DNA of 64,000 bases. It comes from Bagarius yarrelli. Lineage: Eukaryota; Chordata; Actinopteri; Siluriformes; Sisoridae. Numbering within the stretch: position 1 is the first letter of the stretch; each line of letters starts with the position of its first letter. The stretch spans positions 3,460,501 through 3,524,500 of the forward strand of contig VCAZ01000005.1 in NCBI GenBank assembly GCA_005784505.1, written 5' to 3'. The position numbers and the translations under genes are program-made. The notes below the pieces were generated by a model. The model had not been told where the DNA came from. It did not search any database and was given only the letters and a program-made list of their open reading frames with translations. Positions 13,251-26,130 of this stretch are shown piece after piece.

Positions 13251-14775
13251 TTCATTCCATTTGTAATGTTTTTACAGCTTGCATTTTGTTACTGTATTAT
13301 TACATTATTACACATTATTCAATATTCTATTTTTTATTATTACTTATTACATTTATTTCTTATTATTTCTATTTATTCTGTTTTAAACGTAGTTCTTCTT
13401 TTAATTTACTCATATGGACAGGAAACATAGGCCAATTTATTATTTTATTAGCAGCTGTATAGGGTCTACAACTTTGTATGCAGAGAATTTTGATAATAGT
13501 GCCAATATTGTTCTAAATAAGCAGTTTCCGTTTTTTGTTTTTTTTTTAATCGGAACTGAAAGAGAGTGATGCAGCAGTGCTTCAGTTCTCTACTCCAGTT
13601 CTTTCACTTCATCTGTACCTGCTTTTCAATCAGATCAGCTTCCAGACCAGATTCACATTTCATCATAACTTTAATTTCTAATATTTTAAATCTCATGCTT
13701 ATGTTTGCACTGATTCTATATTAAATAAAAAGTAACGTTATTTAAAGTCGGTTTAGGTGAACGGGCCCTCTTGTTCTGTTAACTCCCGAACAGTAAAACC
13801 TGGCATTTGACAACACTGCACTTGAATCGTTCCCTCAGTGTGCAGCATAAGCGATGATTTCTAATAATGAAAATAAAGCTTCAAGAAGAACATCAGTGCC
13901 TGAATTGACTAGATACATCACACTTATTACATTATATGTTATATGCGTTTCAAGATGGAGGTTTTCTTTAAAGGATGTACAGTACTGTGAGGGAACAAAC
14001 AGCCTGTCCCAGCCTGTCACTATAATGGACCCTGTCATCAGTGCACTTGTTCTTGGCTTCCTATAAGTGACTTCAGGTCCTAAGGCCTTTGCGGTAGATG
14101 ATATATGGTAGTGGTTAAGCCAGAATCCTCCGATACAATGATCCTGGCAGCAGTGAGCAGACACATGGATTGGCCTGGGATACAAATTGGTCACTCCGGT
14201 CAAATCTATGTGACCTGGGTGCTTGCCTGAAAAAGCTTTCTTCAATTGAGGTCAGTAAAGTGTCACTGAGGGGGAAAAATAGGAGTCATGGGTGGCATAC
14301 AGCCCTTCAGCCAGTCAGACTCTCGTTTCTAAGACCCAATCACCTGACGCCTGAAAACCCCACTCACTGAGCTTCTCACTTTCACACCCAGAGGCCAGTA
14401 AAAATCGACAAGGCCATGGCCGAACATTAAACCCTATAAATGCTTTTATGGCCTTTTGTGTTACATTTATGAGTTTTCTGTGGAGAGTGTACAAGCCTGA
14501 TGTGCTACAGTGTACCACAATATATCAAACACACAGCAGTCCCAATCAAACACCAATGTTCTACGCACACCCAGGAGGCTTATAATCTGCTTTTTTTTTA
14601 ACATTTGTTAAAGGAAAGCAAAGCATACAATACACTGCAATATAATAGACTATAACAACACAAAAAAAAACAATTAAAATAAAATATCTAAAAATAGAAT
14701 TATTAGTGGGCTTTTTTTTAATTATTGCAATTTTTTAACTGTAATTATGATTATTTAATAATAATATATTCAGTT

Positions 14776-14932
14776 CATTGTCATTGTGCAGGGTACACGT
14801 ACAGAGCCAATGAAATGCTTTTTTCGCATATCCAATCTTAGTAAGTTGGGGTCAGAGCGCGAGGTCAGCTATGATACAGCGCCCCTGGAGCAGGAAGGGT
14901 TAAGGGTCTTGCTCAACCACTGCCCCTTTAGC
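14776..14932 (-). repeat. tRNA-derived SINE, family 2, fragment
   Basis: Shares CTCCAGGGGCGCTGTATCAT and CCCCAACTTACTAAGAT with the copies at 33891 and 39371 when read on the minus strand. The tRNA head is missing. Confidence 0.7.
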
Positions 14933-17064
14933 TAATATCATTATGATACAAAGGCAGAATTTTTTACTTGAATGCTTTTAAACCCAGCAGGAATTAGAGT
15001 CCCTAATTCAGTCCTAAACCTGTGTTACACTTGTTTTAAATTTTTTTTAATGTTTCCATTATGACAGTTTCTTTCAGTTTTTCCCCAAACAAAACTCAGT
15101 AGCTGGACTGACTGTGTTCATTTGTTTCTACGTGTTAATGAATATAAGGTAAACTGCCGTCTCTGGAACTTTTTTCAGGATTGGCTTAGGATCCACAGTG
15201 ACCATTACACGGTTAAAGCTGATGTTTCATACGCATCATATCAACCTAAATTCTTTTAAAAGAATTTCTAATTTATATAAAAATTATTCGCACAGAAGTA
15301 AATTGTTATTATACAGCAAATTGGTCAATCTTGGAGGAAACTAATGTTAGAATTAAACTACTTCTACCAGTTGACAAGTTGCAACCATTTACCAGCTTTG
15401 CAATTAAACAGGGCCAGTTAAGCAGACTGAATAGTACACAAACCACAGTGTTAAAGCTGTTGAAGGTTGTAAGGTGGAATCCCAAGCAGTGACAGGCCCA
15501 TTAGCAGCAGCGGCTCTGCTGACACAGGCCTGTCCACAAGCTTCCAGCAAATTAGAGTCAGGAGCGTCCTCAAACCCAAGCTTAGACTATAGCAGTGGGG
15601 CTTTTCTCCTCCTTCTGCAGGCAATAAAAGCTGATTAGAGTTGAAACAGTTGGCCAGCCGTTCCCTCCTTCACAGCTGTTGGATTAGAGGCCGAAGCCTG
15701 TCATCTGTGAAATGAAATTTTGGATGGCCGAGTGGGGAGAGGCCACATGTGGGCGTGTAAGTGTGTGTAAAGGGGCAAATGGGGGTTTGAACAGAAGGGC
15801 TGCAGGATAGCAGAATGCAGGTTAAAGGTTCACAATATTATAGGATATTCAGTACAGATAATCGGATGTTGGATAAATATATTTATTGGCATAATAAAAA
15901 AGAAAGAAAGATGAACTATAACATAAACTTACATCTCTATAATCTTTGGCTATAAAAATCTGGCTAGCCACAATTTGTTAGATTTATTAGATGTCAATTA
16001 TTGCTGTTGAAATCTACTGTAACAGAATCAACAGAGCAAAATACTAATGCTCAAAGACAAAGGAGTTTAAAGTACAAAAGGCCAAAGCAATCGCAACTGT
16101 TTTACTTTTGTCCATATAAAAAGCAGATGGAATTGTGGCAAAAATCAATAATATTTGTTCTGAACAGGAAACTGAAGGTTTTTGCTAGAAAGAGCAGTTT
16201 TAGCATTTTTCACAATATCGATTTTCAAGCATTTTAAGTTATTAAAACAAAGTTATTTATTCCAAAGTGGCTACACAAGATGATGTCTTTGAGATAAATC
16301 AATCCATGCAACTTTGGTCGACTTGAATTACAGTATCTCACAAGAGTGACTACACTAATGTCATTTCAGCAAACATTTGGGTATAGCTTCTCAAAGAACA
16401 AAATTGTAGAAATGAAACTTGGATGTATTTTAGAGTAGTCTAATTGATTTACTGTCCTCTGAAAATAACTCAACATACAGCCATTATTGTCAAAATAGTA
16501 TTGCCCTTTGAGAAGATATACTAAAATGTGAGATACTGTATATATGTATAGCATGAAATATAAAAATTGTCACCCAATCCTGGTAAAACTATGCAATTAC
16601 ATAAAAATAAAGTCATGTCTGTAATCATTTTTTAAAACAGGTCAAATTTAAACAGGAAGTTATATGTTTTAGCATTATAATTAAAGCATCTTATATCCAA
16701 AGTATAAATAATTTTATCTTTTATTAAGTTTTAACTTTAATTCAGTGTTTAATGAAAAAAAAAAAACTTAAATGTGTATTAAAAGCCACACTAAATACCA
16801 GATCTATAGGTCTGTAGCATAGGTCTTGACATCTTCATCACATGCACTTGGCTGACAGGATCCTGATCGAATGCACCCTAAGAATAAATCCCTTCAAAAA
16901 GGACAAAGCCTCCCACCCTCAGCATCTGATCCCGCATCACAGGAAGACATAAAGCCGGTGTCACAGCTTTAGACCTCCAAGTCTCGCAGGTCTACAAGTA
17001 ACCCCAGCACATCTTTTCCGGGGATTTAGATCTTAAAAATAAACGGTAGAAAAGATAGAGACTT

Positions 17065-17810
17065 GGGGCCTGTACCATTAAACCAGGATAGCTAGCTAGC
17101 CAGGTAAGTTTTGCATTCTGGATCCTGGATTTTAGGTACCATAAAAGTGGCTTGGCTTTTAGCTGCATTTATTGGCATAGTAACTTACACTCCATGGCTG
17201 ATCGGGGCAGGTTAATGTTCTGGGTTAGAGATCTGAAACTGAAATGGAATCAAATATAAGCTAAATGATATATGTATGTTGAAAAAAAAAAAAAAAAAAC
17301 CCACTTCCCCTAGTTTCTCTTGCTCCAAATCAAAGGTCACTAGTAATTTAATAATAATTACTTAGTTATTTTTTACAATTTATATAATCATAATATGACT
17401 TATGTTATTATTATTATTAATTCATTACACTCCAGCAATTTTAGTTTAACAGTACTTATAAAACTTTCATTTTAAATGAATATTAATATATACACATATG
17501 TATTAATGTATATATTAATAAATAATTATATACATAAAAAATAATATTATATACATGTCATATAATTAAGCTGTAGAATAAATAGAGAACACAATAAAAA
17601 TGACTGCAGGGGACCTTACATGTTGAGAGACAAGTGTCTTGCTCTGTTTTAAAGGGTTGTGATTGGCTGTTCGCCACTGATGTCACACCTTTATGTGCAT
17701 GCACTCCATAAACTCAGGATCAAAGCCTGAGACAAAGCATCAGCATCAGTACCAATACAGCCTTATTGCATTGGTTTGGTTTTGTTAAATCAAAACCATC
17801 ATACGGGCCC
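17065..17810. mobile_element. possible Harbinger-like nonautonomous DNA transposon
   Basis: Left end GGGGCCTGTACCATTAAACC and right end, read inward on the other strand, GGGCCCGTATGATGGTTTTG give imperfect terminal inverted repeats of a type common in fish PIF/Harbinger MITEs. No transposase frame is visible. Boundaries are approximate. Confidence 0.35.
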
Positions 17811-18263
17811 ATGGGGTCACAAGGTTTAGAGCTCCTCTATGTCGGACAGAGCAAATCATAAAAACAGTAATTATGCATTTGACATCACATTAAGGAGGAA
17901 ACAACGAAAGAACCACAGCATCTTTACAAGCTTCAGAATTTTAATTTAATCTTTGAAAAAGAGCTTAATTATACAGCAAGAATTTAAGAAAAAATTGGAG
18001 TTTCCCATTTCCATGAGAATGACGGTTAAGTGCTTCTTATATTAGTTTCAAGTATGCAATATAAACAAATAATAATGCCAAAAACTTACATAATACACAA
18101 CGCAATAACACAATAATACCAGTTAGAGTTGTTAATTAATGTTGGAGAAAGTAAAAAAAAAATAAATATTGTTTAAGTCATGTACATGATTTAAGTCACT
18201 GTCATAATTGATAGCAAGATTATTTCCATGAATCTTTTCCCCATTAGCTCATGTCAAGAACCC

Positions 18264-18289
18264 CACACACACACACACACACACACATT
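18264..18289. repeat. (CA)n microsatellite
   Basis: Uninterrupted AC run. Confidence 0.85.
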
Positions 18290-18590
18290 AAATTATGCAA
18301 ACAGGGTGCAGTTACTTTCAAGCAAATAAAATACTACGGAATGTACCATATATTTTTTTTGTCTTCATTGCCGGGAAGAAATAACTATGAGCCTTTTTAT
18401 ACACCATCCGTGCTTTAAGCACTTTTATTAAGAGAAAAACAACTTCTGTGGCTCCTAATATATCAAAGCAGATTGTTGAGTGTTTTGGACAACAAAACAA
18501 AAGGTAAAAATGTCCGATCCCTTCTGAGCAACAACCGTTGCAATCGTTCGCCTTTTTACTCCCATGTGATTGTCAGAATTATCTAAAAAA

Positions 18591-18757
18591 CTATTTGGCA
18601 GACGCCAAACTTACATTTATCTCATTTATACAACTGAGCAACTGGGGGTTTAGAGGCTTGCTCAGGGGCCCAGAAGGTAGCTTGGTGGTACTGGAAATTA
18701 AACCCACAAACTCCTGGTTGGCATTTTAACAACTTAACCACTGAGATACCACTTCCC
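18591..18757 (-). repeat. tRNA-derived SINE, family 1, inverted
   Basis: Lies about 270 bp beyond the tsg101 stop codon, so it may be inside the 3' untranslated region of that gene, in sense orientation with it. Confidence 0.8.
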
Positions 18758-19024
18758 TCACTTATAATCAGAGTAATGCAAAAAAGTCCATTTGTTTAAG
18801 ATGTCATTATTACCTGATTGCCATTAGGACTGTAGTGATATGTCACATAAAGTGTGTGTGTTTCTATACAGACATGACTAATGGTATAAAACAGCATCCT
18901 GATACTAATATGTATGCCGATATTTGATTGACATTATACATTTTTTGAAGATCAGATGCAGTAAGAGCAGTTAAATCGGTTTGAGAATCCAGGTGAAGGA
19001 TTGAAGTGTTGAGCTTTGAGTCGG

Positions 19025-22000
19025 TCAGTAGAGGTCACTGAGGCCTGCAGTTTTTCTGGCTTTCTGCATCAAAGCACGCAACTGGAACTGCTTCCGTGAG
19101 AGAAGTCTTACATGCTACAATATAAACACAGCGTAGAAAATGTGTAAAGGGTTTTAGCTGTACAGGCCATTTCGTATTGTTTATCAGTAAGTCAATGCAA
19201 ATACAGTTTTAATATTATCCGGAAGAGTTTTTGAAGCACACTAAAAAAAATGTAAACATTATTACACAGTGTTGACAAAAAAACTGATAGATGCAAAATA
19301 AATAATTAAATGAGAAATTTAAAACATTCAATAACTAATTCATTGTATTTTAATTATGATCACAATCCATAGCTTTAAATAATTAAAAACATTACTCAAT
19401 GCCAAATGTTGCTCACTTAACCATCCATCTATTCATTCATCCATCCATCCATCCATCCATCCATCCATCCATCCACTCAGTCGTCGATCTATCCATCCAG
19501 CTATACATCCATCCATCAAGCCATACATCAAGCCATCAATCCATCCAGCCATCCATCCATCAAGCCAACCATTTATCTATCCAACCAGCCAGCCGTCCAT
19601 CCATCCAACATTTTTTCTTGCTAATATAAATTTTAAGTTATACATATTCTTTCTAATAAATACAGAAGGAAATTAATTGCTTCATACTAAATCTAACTAG
19701 AAGTAACTCGAATATGGTAATACTGTTAATATGCTTTATAACAATCTAAATAACCATGAGGTAACTGGACTTTACTGTCATGCCAATTGATCTGCGGCAA
19801 ACATCAACATCACTATGATCAGTTACTTTATGTTACTTCTGTTTTCTTCCTGTCCTTTGTGTTGCACTTATTTATTTAGAGGAAAGCATGCAGCACATAT
19901 TTACATACAGCGTTATCAGATGTTTACGATCAGACATTTTGTTCTTAATTAGGTCAAACGTTTTTTTAACCATAGGCAGAGAATTTACATGAAATTATAA
20001 TTAGAAAGAAATGAGCCTTCACACATAACAGCATGTTTTGTAATATTAATCACTCTTAGATTTGGCTTTGTTACCCCCAAATGCCGTGTCTTCTTTGGCG
20101 TGAGCACTAGATTACACTCCTGCGCTACAGCACCACACTGGTTCAACCGCGCTATTGCAGGCTTGCGCATTAGCTCATGAGATCAAATGACTGCTACTTG
20201 ACAACAAAAATATTTTTGGACAAACAAAGAAAAAAAAAAAACGTTCAATGAATAATAATAATTCTTTTAATTTTTTTTAATTATCAATTTTAGCACAAAT
20301 ACTGCATACAGCACGACTACTGGTACCAAGATTTTTCTGAGGAGCATCAGGACGATGATGTAAAAATGATCTTTGACGCAGATGGGTGACGTCCCTTAAG
20401 CCGTCCCAATTCTAAACGTCAGCACACTTGTTCCCTTGTACACTTATTAACTAAAAGTGTGCACTTCTATAAAATACCTTAGGGTGTAGTGTGGGTATTG
20501 AGACAGGGCCTATATTAAAAAAGAATTGATTAAAGGGGACAGGGTTTAAATTTTAATTTATGGGTCTGTATGTAATGACGGAAAAACTGGTATAGAAATA
20601 AATTTGTATCCGTGTTTGTATTTATTTCTCAAATCCGATTGGCCAAAAGGTGTCGATCTTGATTTTAATTTACATTCATTCACATTAGATCATCCCAATA
20701 TCGTTAATGTTTCTACAGAAATTAAAAATAGCAGAAAGACTGACCTTGAGGAAGACGTCCAAGTCGATAACATCTCTGCGTAGTGCCTCACCCAGGTAGA
20801 AGATAGTGTCTTCGATGGCGTTCTCCTCAGCATACAGGTTGAGAATTTGGCGGTAGAGTGGCGCTGTGGGCACAATCAGTTCGTCGATCTCGTTATTCTC
20901 AGACTGCTGCTCCATTTTGTCCAAAGCAGCCATGACCTCTTCATCCTTCTTCTTTAGAAGCTCAACATTTCTGTCCACATCAGCCTGGACAAGGAAGAGA
21001 AAAGAGTGTTTTTTCATTAGGTAAAACACAAGGTGTAAAAAAACTTTTTTTTGATAGTCAGAGTCGGGTTAAGAAAGTGGTAGCAAAGTGCTTAAGGTGT
21101 TGGACTGCTAATTGGAAGATCGGGGTTTGATTCCACCACCAAGTTGCCACTGCTGGGCCCCAGATCACGGCCCTTACGGCTGCCAAATACGGTAAATGTC
21201 TGTGTCCACTGTAACCTCAGATTCCTGTACTAAGCTTACAAAAAATGTGCTATTTTGCTTTTGTAGATCATTAATTTAAAAGATTTGATGGTTTAAAAAA
21301 AAAAAAAAATCACCACCGGAGTAAGAAGTGGGAAAGTGGTAGCTCATGGTTAAGATGTTGGGCTACCAACCCAAAGATGGGTTCGATTCCCAGCTCCACC
21401 AAGCCCTAAATAAGGCCCTTAATTTCCAATTGCTCAGCTGTATAAAAGAAATAAATGTAAGTCGCTTTGAATAAGAGCGTCTGTCAAATGCTGTAAATGT
21501 AAATGCATATTTGACTTGGGAAAGTCTTTCTGTCAGCTTGAAGCACTTTAGTCATCGTTCTGAAACTGAAAATTGATGCTTTGGACCTGTATTTACATAA
21601 AATGTATGCATTGGCATCGTTTTTAGGTCACGACTGGCTGCTTGAATAATGCATGAGAAATCTAATATCTGTAAACAACACTACAAACGTCTATTTTGAT
21701 TTGGTGGCCTGACTCAGTTTATCCATATTTTGCACCACTTATATGACACAGGGTTGTGGGGAGCCCGAAACCTATTATAGGGAATCTGGGGCACAAGGTA
21801 CAGGTTGCCCTGCACAAGGTGCCAATGCATCACAGAGCACAATCGCACACCTTCGCACCCACTCATACACTACAAACTATTTATGAATTTTTTGACTGAA
21901 GAAAGGAAACTGGAGGCGCTAAAAAACCCAAAGGCATAAGAAAAATTTGTGAAGTACACAAAAAGCAAAACCACAACCCTTGAAGAAAAATACATACTAT

Positions 22001-25000
22001 CTCTTGGTCCAATTTGGAAACCATCTCCTCTAGCTTCTGGTGTCCCTTTTTCAGATCCTCCTCGGTCCTTTTCAAAGCGTCTAGTTCAGCCTGAGAGCGG
22101 TCCATCTCCTCCTTCATTCGCCAGCGCAGTTTATCACTGACTGCAGACACCAGCGACGCACGGATCGTGTCCTCACCAATGGTGCCATCCCGACTGGGAC
22201 CTGGGTCATGAAAACAATTTCATTTTGTCAAGGGATATCTCAGAAAGTCGAAGGTAAAAAAAAAAAATTAATAATAATAAAATGTACAGTCAGATTTATA
22301 TAACTTACCTCCAGCAGTGGTGGGAGTATAGTGTGGTGTTCCAGATGTGGCTGGGTATCCAGTAGTAGCAGCAGGGTACGAATAACCCTGGAAACTTCTA
22401 ACAGTAACATTGAGAAGAATAATTTAGAACAAAGATTTATACACATGGACATGAGGAAAGGGACATGAGGGATTCTACCCTGGGTTAGATGAGTAACCTT
22501 GGCCAAATGGAGTGCTTGGGGTGTTTGGCAAGTAGGAAGCTACAAAAAAAAAAAAAAGAAAAAGAAAAGAGACAAATATCATTTTCTCTGTAAAAATGTA
22601 CAACATTTAGGAAGTCACATATGTTACACATGGTAAAACTCTGCAATGGTGAATTTCTCTGACTGCAGAAAGACAGATCTAAATAACCAATCAGGCAACA
22701 GAATGGCATTGCTTCTGAGGTGATCTGTGGTGTTGCTTGTGGTTAACATTTAAACAGGTGTCCAGATGACAGCACGTTATGGCAACTTTTGACCAGCAGG
22801 TGGCACCGATTAGAAACTTTGCCTCAAAGCACAGTTCTGAAAATGCCTACCAAGTTGTGCATTAGCGCTCAAAGTCACTGCTGAGATACAGACTTGAATC
22901 CTGTTTGGTGGCTGACCTGTCAGATTAGCTGTACTATTATAAGCAAGTTTCAAGCGAAATTTGGTGATAAATGGTTAATTGGTAGGAAAAACAGGGGGGG
23001 AAACAGTGTGGTTGTTTGCAGATAACAGAAAATCTAGGATATTTTAGTAAAATCAATTTAGAACCATTTATTTCAGTGAAAAAAAATTGATTATTTGTTA
23101 TCTGAGAATGCAAACAAACACGCTGTTTTTCTACCAATTATCCATTCATCATCAAATTCCGCTTGAAGTTTGCTTATAATAAAGACAGCAAGTCTGACAG
23201 GTCAGCCACCAAACACACACCCAAAAACAAAGGAACACCTAAGACAGATCAACAATAAGTGCTTGGCTTCTTAATAATAATGATAATAATGATAATACTA
23301 ATTAGTAAGTTAAAGGGGAAAGACAAAATCTGATTTAACTCTTTAAACTCTGTCACATATCAACAAATCCAACACTACAGACAGTTTGACTACAGTTTGC
23401 TCAAAAATCCCCTAATTCTCAAACAAAGTACAAGAATACCAATATACCACCAGCAAACAAACAGAATAGAACAAGATATAATAAAATAAAACAAATGCCT
23501 TCAAATCAACAAAAATAATCTCAAAACAAACCATTAGATGGACCAGAAGCTTGAAATCCTGGGTAAGCCGCCTGTGTGGTGGGCCGAGCAAAAACTGGTG
23601 GCTCTTCTCCAAAGACCACAATCATCACCTGGATCAGCCCAAACAAGTCTGACTCCGGCTAAACCAACAGACATATAAAGAAAGAAATTGATTAACGACT
23701 GCATAAAACAAAATCCTAATTAAAATGGTACCGGATGAAATTAAACGTTGGAAACTTGGCAAACATAAAATCACGTGTTAACTTACATGCTTCCACTCGT
23801 GCAGATACGGGAGGTAGATTTTTCCATTGGCATCGACGTGTTTCCCTGTTTTGATCATCATGGCACTAGTAGGCTTGACGAAGCAGATGGGTGGATTGTA
23901 TGGATAGGTGTCTAGCAGCCACAGGCAAATAGGAATGTTGTATACAATCCCTGAAGAAACAGAAAACAAGTTATAGGAAGTATCAGAATCAGATCAGATC
24001 GTAATGTACCTAAAGATTTATATTTATATTTATTGAGATAAATACAACAGAACAAAGATACAAATGAAAGAAGCAGCGGTTACAGAATAATTGACTGTAA
24101 AAATCACACTGTATAGACTTCACTGTATAATTTAATTACAATTAATCTTTTTTAAAGCTACTAAAATTATTGTTTCTTGTGCCTAAATGCTTTAAACTTG
24201 CTTGAAATGTTAACACAGTAACAGGACTTAAAACAATGTGCAAATGATAAATCAATCATTCGGTTATTAAACTTTGCGATCAACCCACAAATCACATGTG
24301 TTCTAAACTGTTGTTAAATATAATCCTGAACTGACACTGCACATCCTGTAGTGTGACTATTGCAGATGCACACAATGCCATGCCGATACTGAAAAGATCT
24401 TCTGTGCAGCCTTAATACTCAGGATCAGATTAGTATAGCCATAGACATCCATTAATACATCACAGATTAAATTATTATTATATAACATACTAAAAAAAAA
24501 AAGCAAATAAAGTAAATCAATTTGTGATTTAGGAGAGGGTTTATTAGAAATAGTGTCCTTGTACTTTGCCCATCACTTTTTAATGAATATCTACAGGTTT
24601 AATTAGTCTTAATTTTATACCAGACCATGTGCATGTTCTCGTTCTTCTTACCTTTAAAGCTGACTGGTACTGTCCCTGTAAGACTGAGTAACTCTCTGTT
24701 GCTACCATCGTTGAACACTTAAAAAAATTGAATAAAATAAAATTATGAATAAATGACTTGTTTTGCATTATATTGTAAATTATTTATAAGTAATCATCCA
24801 TACATATACACACTTAAAAGCGAATATCCTGTCTTTTCATGATTCTCACATAAAGAATAAATATTGATATTTACAATTACAGCATTTATTCTACATTAAA
24901 TGCATTTTATAGAGGAAAACTTAGAGGACCGTTTGCTGGAGTAGTCGCTTGTTTGATCACTACATTTTTTGCACTCTTATCCGTAAAAAAAAAAAAAAAA

Positions 25001-25953
25001 AAAAAACCACACCCCGTGACTCACACTCACATCGGATCAAGACACAATATAGCAAAGACTGAAAGTGGGCCAGAAAGACAACCTGATTGAGACCCAATCG
25101 ATCACAGGACTTAATACAAAAAATAACCCCAACTAGTAAGAATTTATCTCAGCCAATTCATCTGGCATGTTTTTTTAAGGGTAAAGGGAAAACAAATAAC
25201 CCAGAAATCCACAACAGTTTTACTGATTAAAAATCACACTGCTATAAATAAAAAGAATGAAACTAAAACTTATAAAAGGAAATTTTAGAATCGAATACTA
25301 TTAAAAAAAACTTTTGGAAATTCCTCTCTAATTTGGAAATATGGAATGATTATCATGAATGCAGAGTTTCTGGAATCGAGTATTTTTGTTTAAAAAAACA
25401 GCGCAGTATTTGTTTACAAAGTGTTTACAAAAATAACACTGTTTGACAGGTCATAGACTCGTCATAAAACAAGCTTTTCAGGCTTATGACGTGTTTGTGG
25501 CGGGAGGCGGGACTTAACGCCTTGTTCAATGTTTTCAGGTTTCAGAGAGCGAATGGAAATTTAACAGTTAATAAACTATTTTCTGGTTCAACTTTTTTAC
25601 AAGACGAAGTGTTATATACGAATTTTATCACAGTTTTTAATCAAAAAAATGACTGACAAACAGTAATAATTTTCTTAAATTACATTACCTTTTTTTTTTC
25701 TTTCTCAACACTAAAACTACTAGTCACTAGCTTAAACTTACCGTAAATATCCATCGAAGGTTTCAGGTCTTTGTACTGATTTATCACGTTAATGATTTCC
25801 CTCATGGTTAGATCTCTGTATTTATAACTCTGACCAAAAAAAAAAAGAAACATTTCACACAAAGAATAATAACACACTTCGAAAGAGTTGTATGAACACA
25901 AAGTTACCTACCTTCGCCAGCATTTTCCGCAGATTAATTTCGTTTACAGACAT
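19025..25953 (-). CDS. tsg101: Tumor susceptibility gene 101, ESCRT-I subunit
   Basis: Ten exons on the minus strand: 25953-25912, 25829-25742, 24717-24652, 23950-23787, 23658-23532, 22539-22479, 22397-22309, 22200-21998, 20984-20745, 19114-19025. They join in frame to 1170 nt, 389 aa plus stop, against 390 aa in human. Residues about 1-146 form the UEV domain (PYNPPICFVKPTS, GKIYLPYLHEWKH), a ubiquitin-binding E2 fold lacking the catalytic Cys. A Pro/Gly/Tyr-rich linker follows, then a coiled coil (LRWRMKEEMDRSQAELDALK) and the C-terminal steadiness box (PTAPLYRQILNLYAEENAIE, ending ARKTAGLSDLY). Tsg101 sorts ubiquitylated cargo into multivesicular bodies and binds PTAP motifs. The last exon is far from the rest (1.6 kb intron) and small. 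At the position of human Tyr63 the residue is Phe. Confidence 0.95.
19422..19606. repeat. (CATC)n array, degenerate
   Basis: Tetranucleotide array with increasing interruptions to the right, located in tsg101 intron 9. Confidence 0.9.
21072..21199 (+). repeat. tRNA-derived SINE, family 1, internally shortened
   Basis: In tsg101 intron 8, antisense to the gene. The tail region between core and CCAAATACGGTAAATGT is deleted. Confidence 0.8.
21331..21505 (+). repeat. tRNA-derived SINE, family 1
   Basis: Second copy in the same tsg101 intron, same orientation, about 130 bp from the previous one. Confidence 0.8.
21720..21880 (+). repeat. degenerate fish interspersed repeat
   Basis: Same loose family as the blocks at 4500 and 31140 (GGGAGCCCGAAACCTATTAT, then GGGGCACAAGG, then a CACACC/CATACAC end). 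Confidence 0.4.
22903..23214. mobile_element. palindromic MITE in tsg101 intron 5
   Basis: The two ends are inverted copies: left GTTTGGTGGCTGACCTGTCA, right TGACAGGTCAGCCACCAAAC. Similarity continues inward across most of the element, including TTATAAGCAA and TGTTTGCA blocks, so nearly the whole 312 bp can fold on itself. No coding capacity. Probably a foldback nonautonomous DNA transposon; family not assigned. Confidence 0.75.
24030..24413 (+). mobile_element. nonautonomous transposon copy, 3' part
   Basis: Aligns by eye with 30309-30669 (AAAATCACACTGTATAGACTT, abbreviated, then GTTTC-TGTGC, then CATCCTGTA and a TGCACAGCC/TGTGCAGCC end). Lies in tsg101 intron 3. Confidence 0.6.
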
Positions 25954-26130
25954 GTTCTTAAACAGCAAGTCGATTTATTTTAACTTTCAACTCGACAAGT
26001 CGGCTCTCTAATTGTGTGTTATTGCAGTGATTCTACTTCCGCTACAACACCGCGCATGCTCACTGACATCCAACGAGAGCAAAGGCGGAAGTTGAGAGTT
26101 ATTTCCGACCAGCTGCCTATAATAAAGAAG
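25954..26130 (-). promoter_or_regulatory. tsg101 promoter and 5' untranslated region
   Basis: Immediately upstream of the tsg101 ATG. It contains two ETS-type GCGGAAGT sites in opposite orientations (26035-26042 and 26085-26092) and a near-consensus NRF1 site GCGCATGCT at 26052-26060, in a locally CpG-containing patch with no TATA box near a likely start. This is a housekeeping-type promoter layout and fits an ESCRT gene. Start site not determined. Confidence 0.6.

Noticed and set aside
12961..13266. 101-aa frame sharing a peptide with the frame at 42572-42787
   Set aside because: The shared YTTxQLGVKGLAQGPNSG peptide comes from the family 1 SINE in both places, not from a protein family.
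13835..14245. 136-aa minus-strand open frame
   Set aside because: No recognisable motif, no splice context and composition like the surrounding noncoding DNA.
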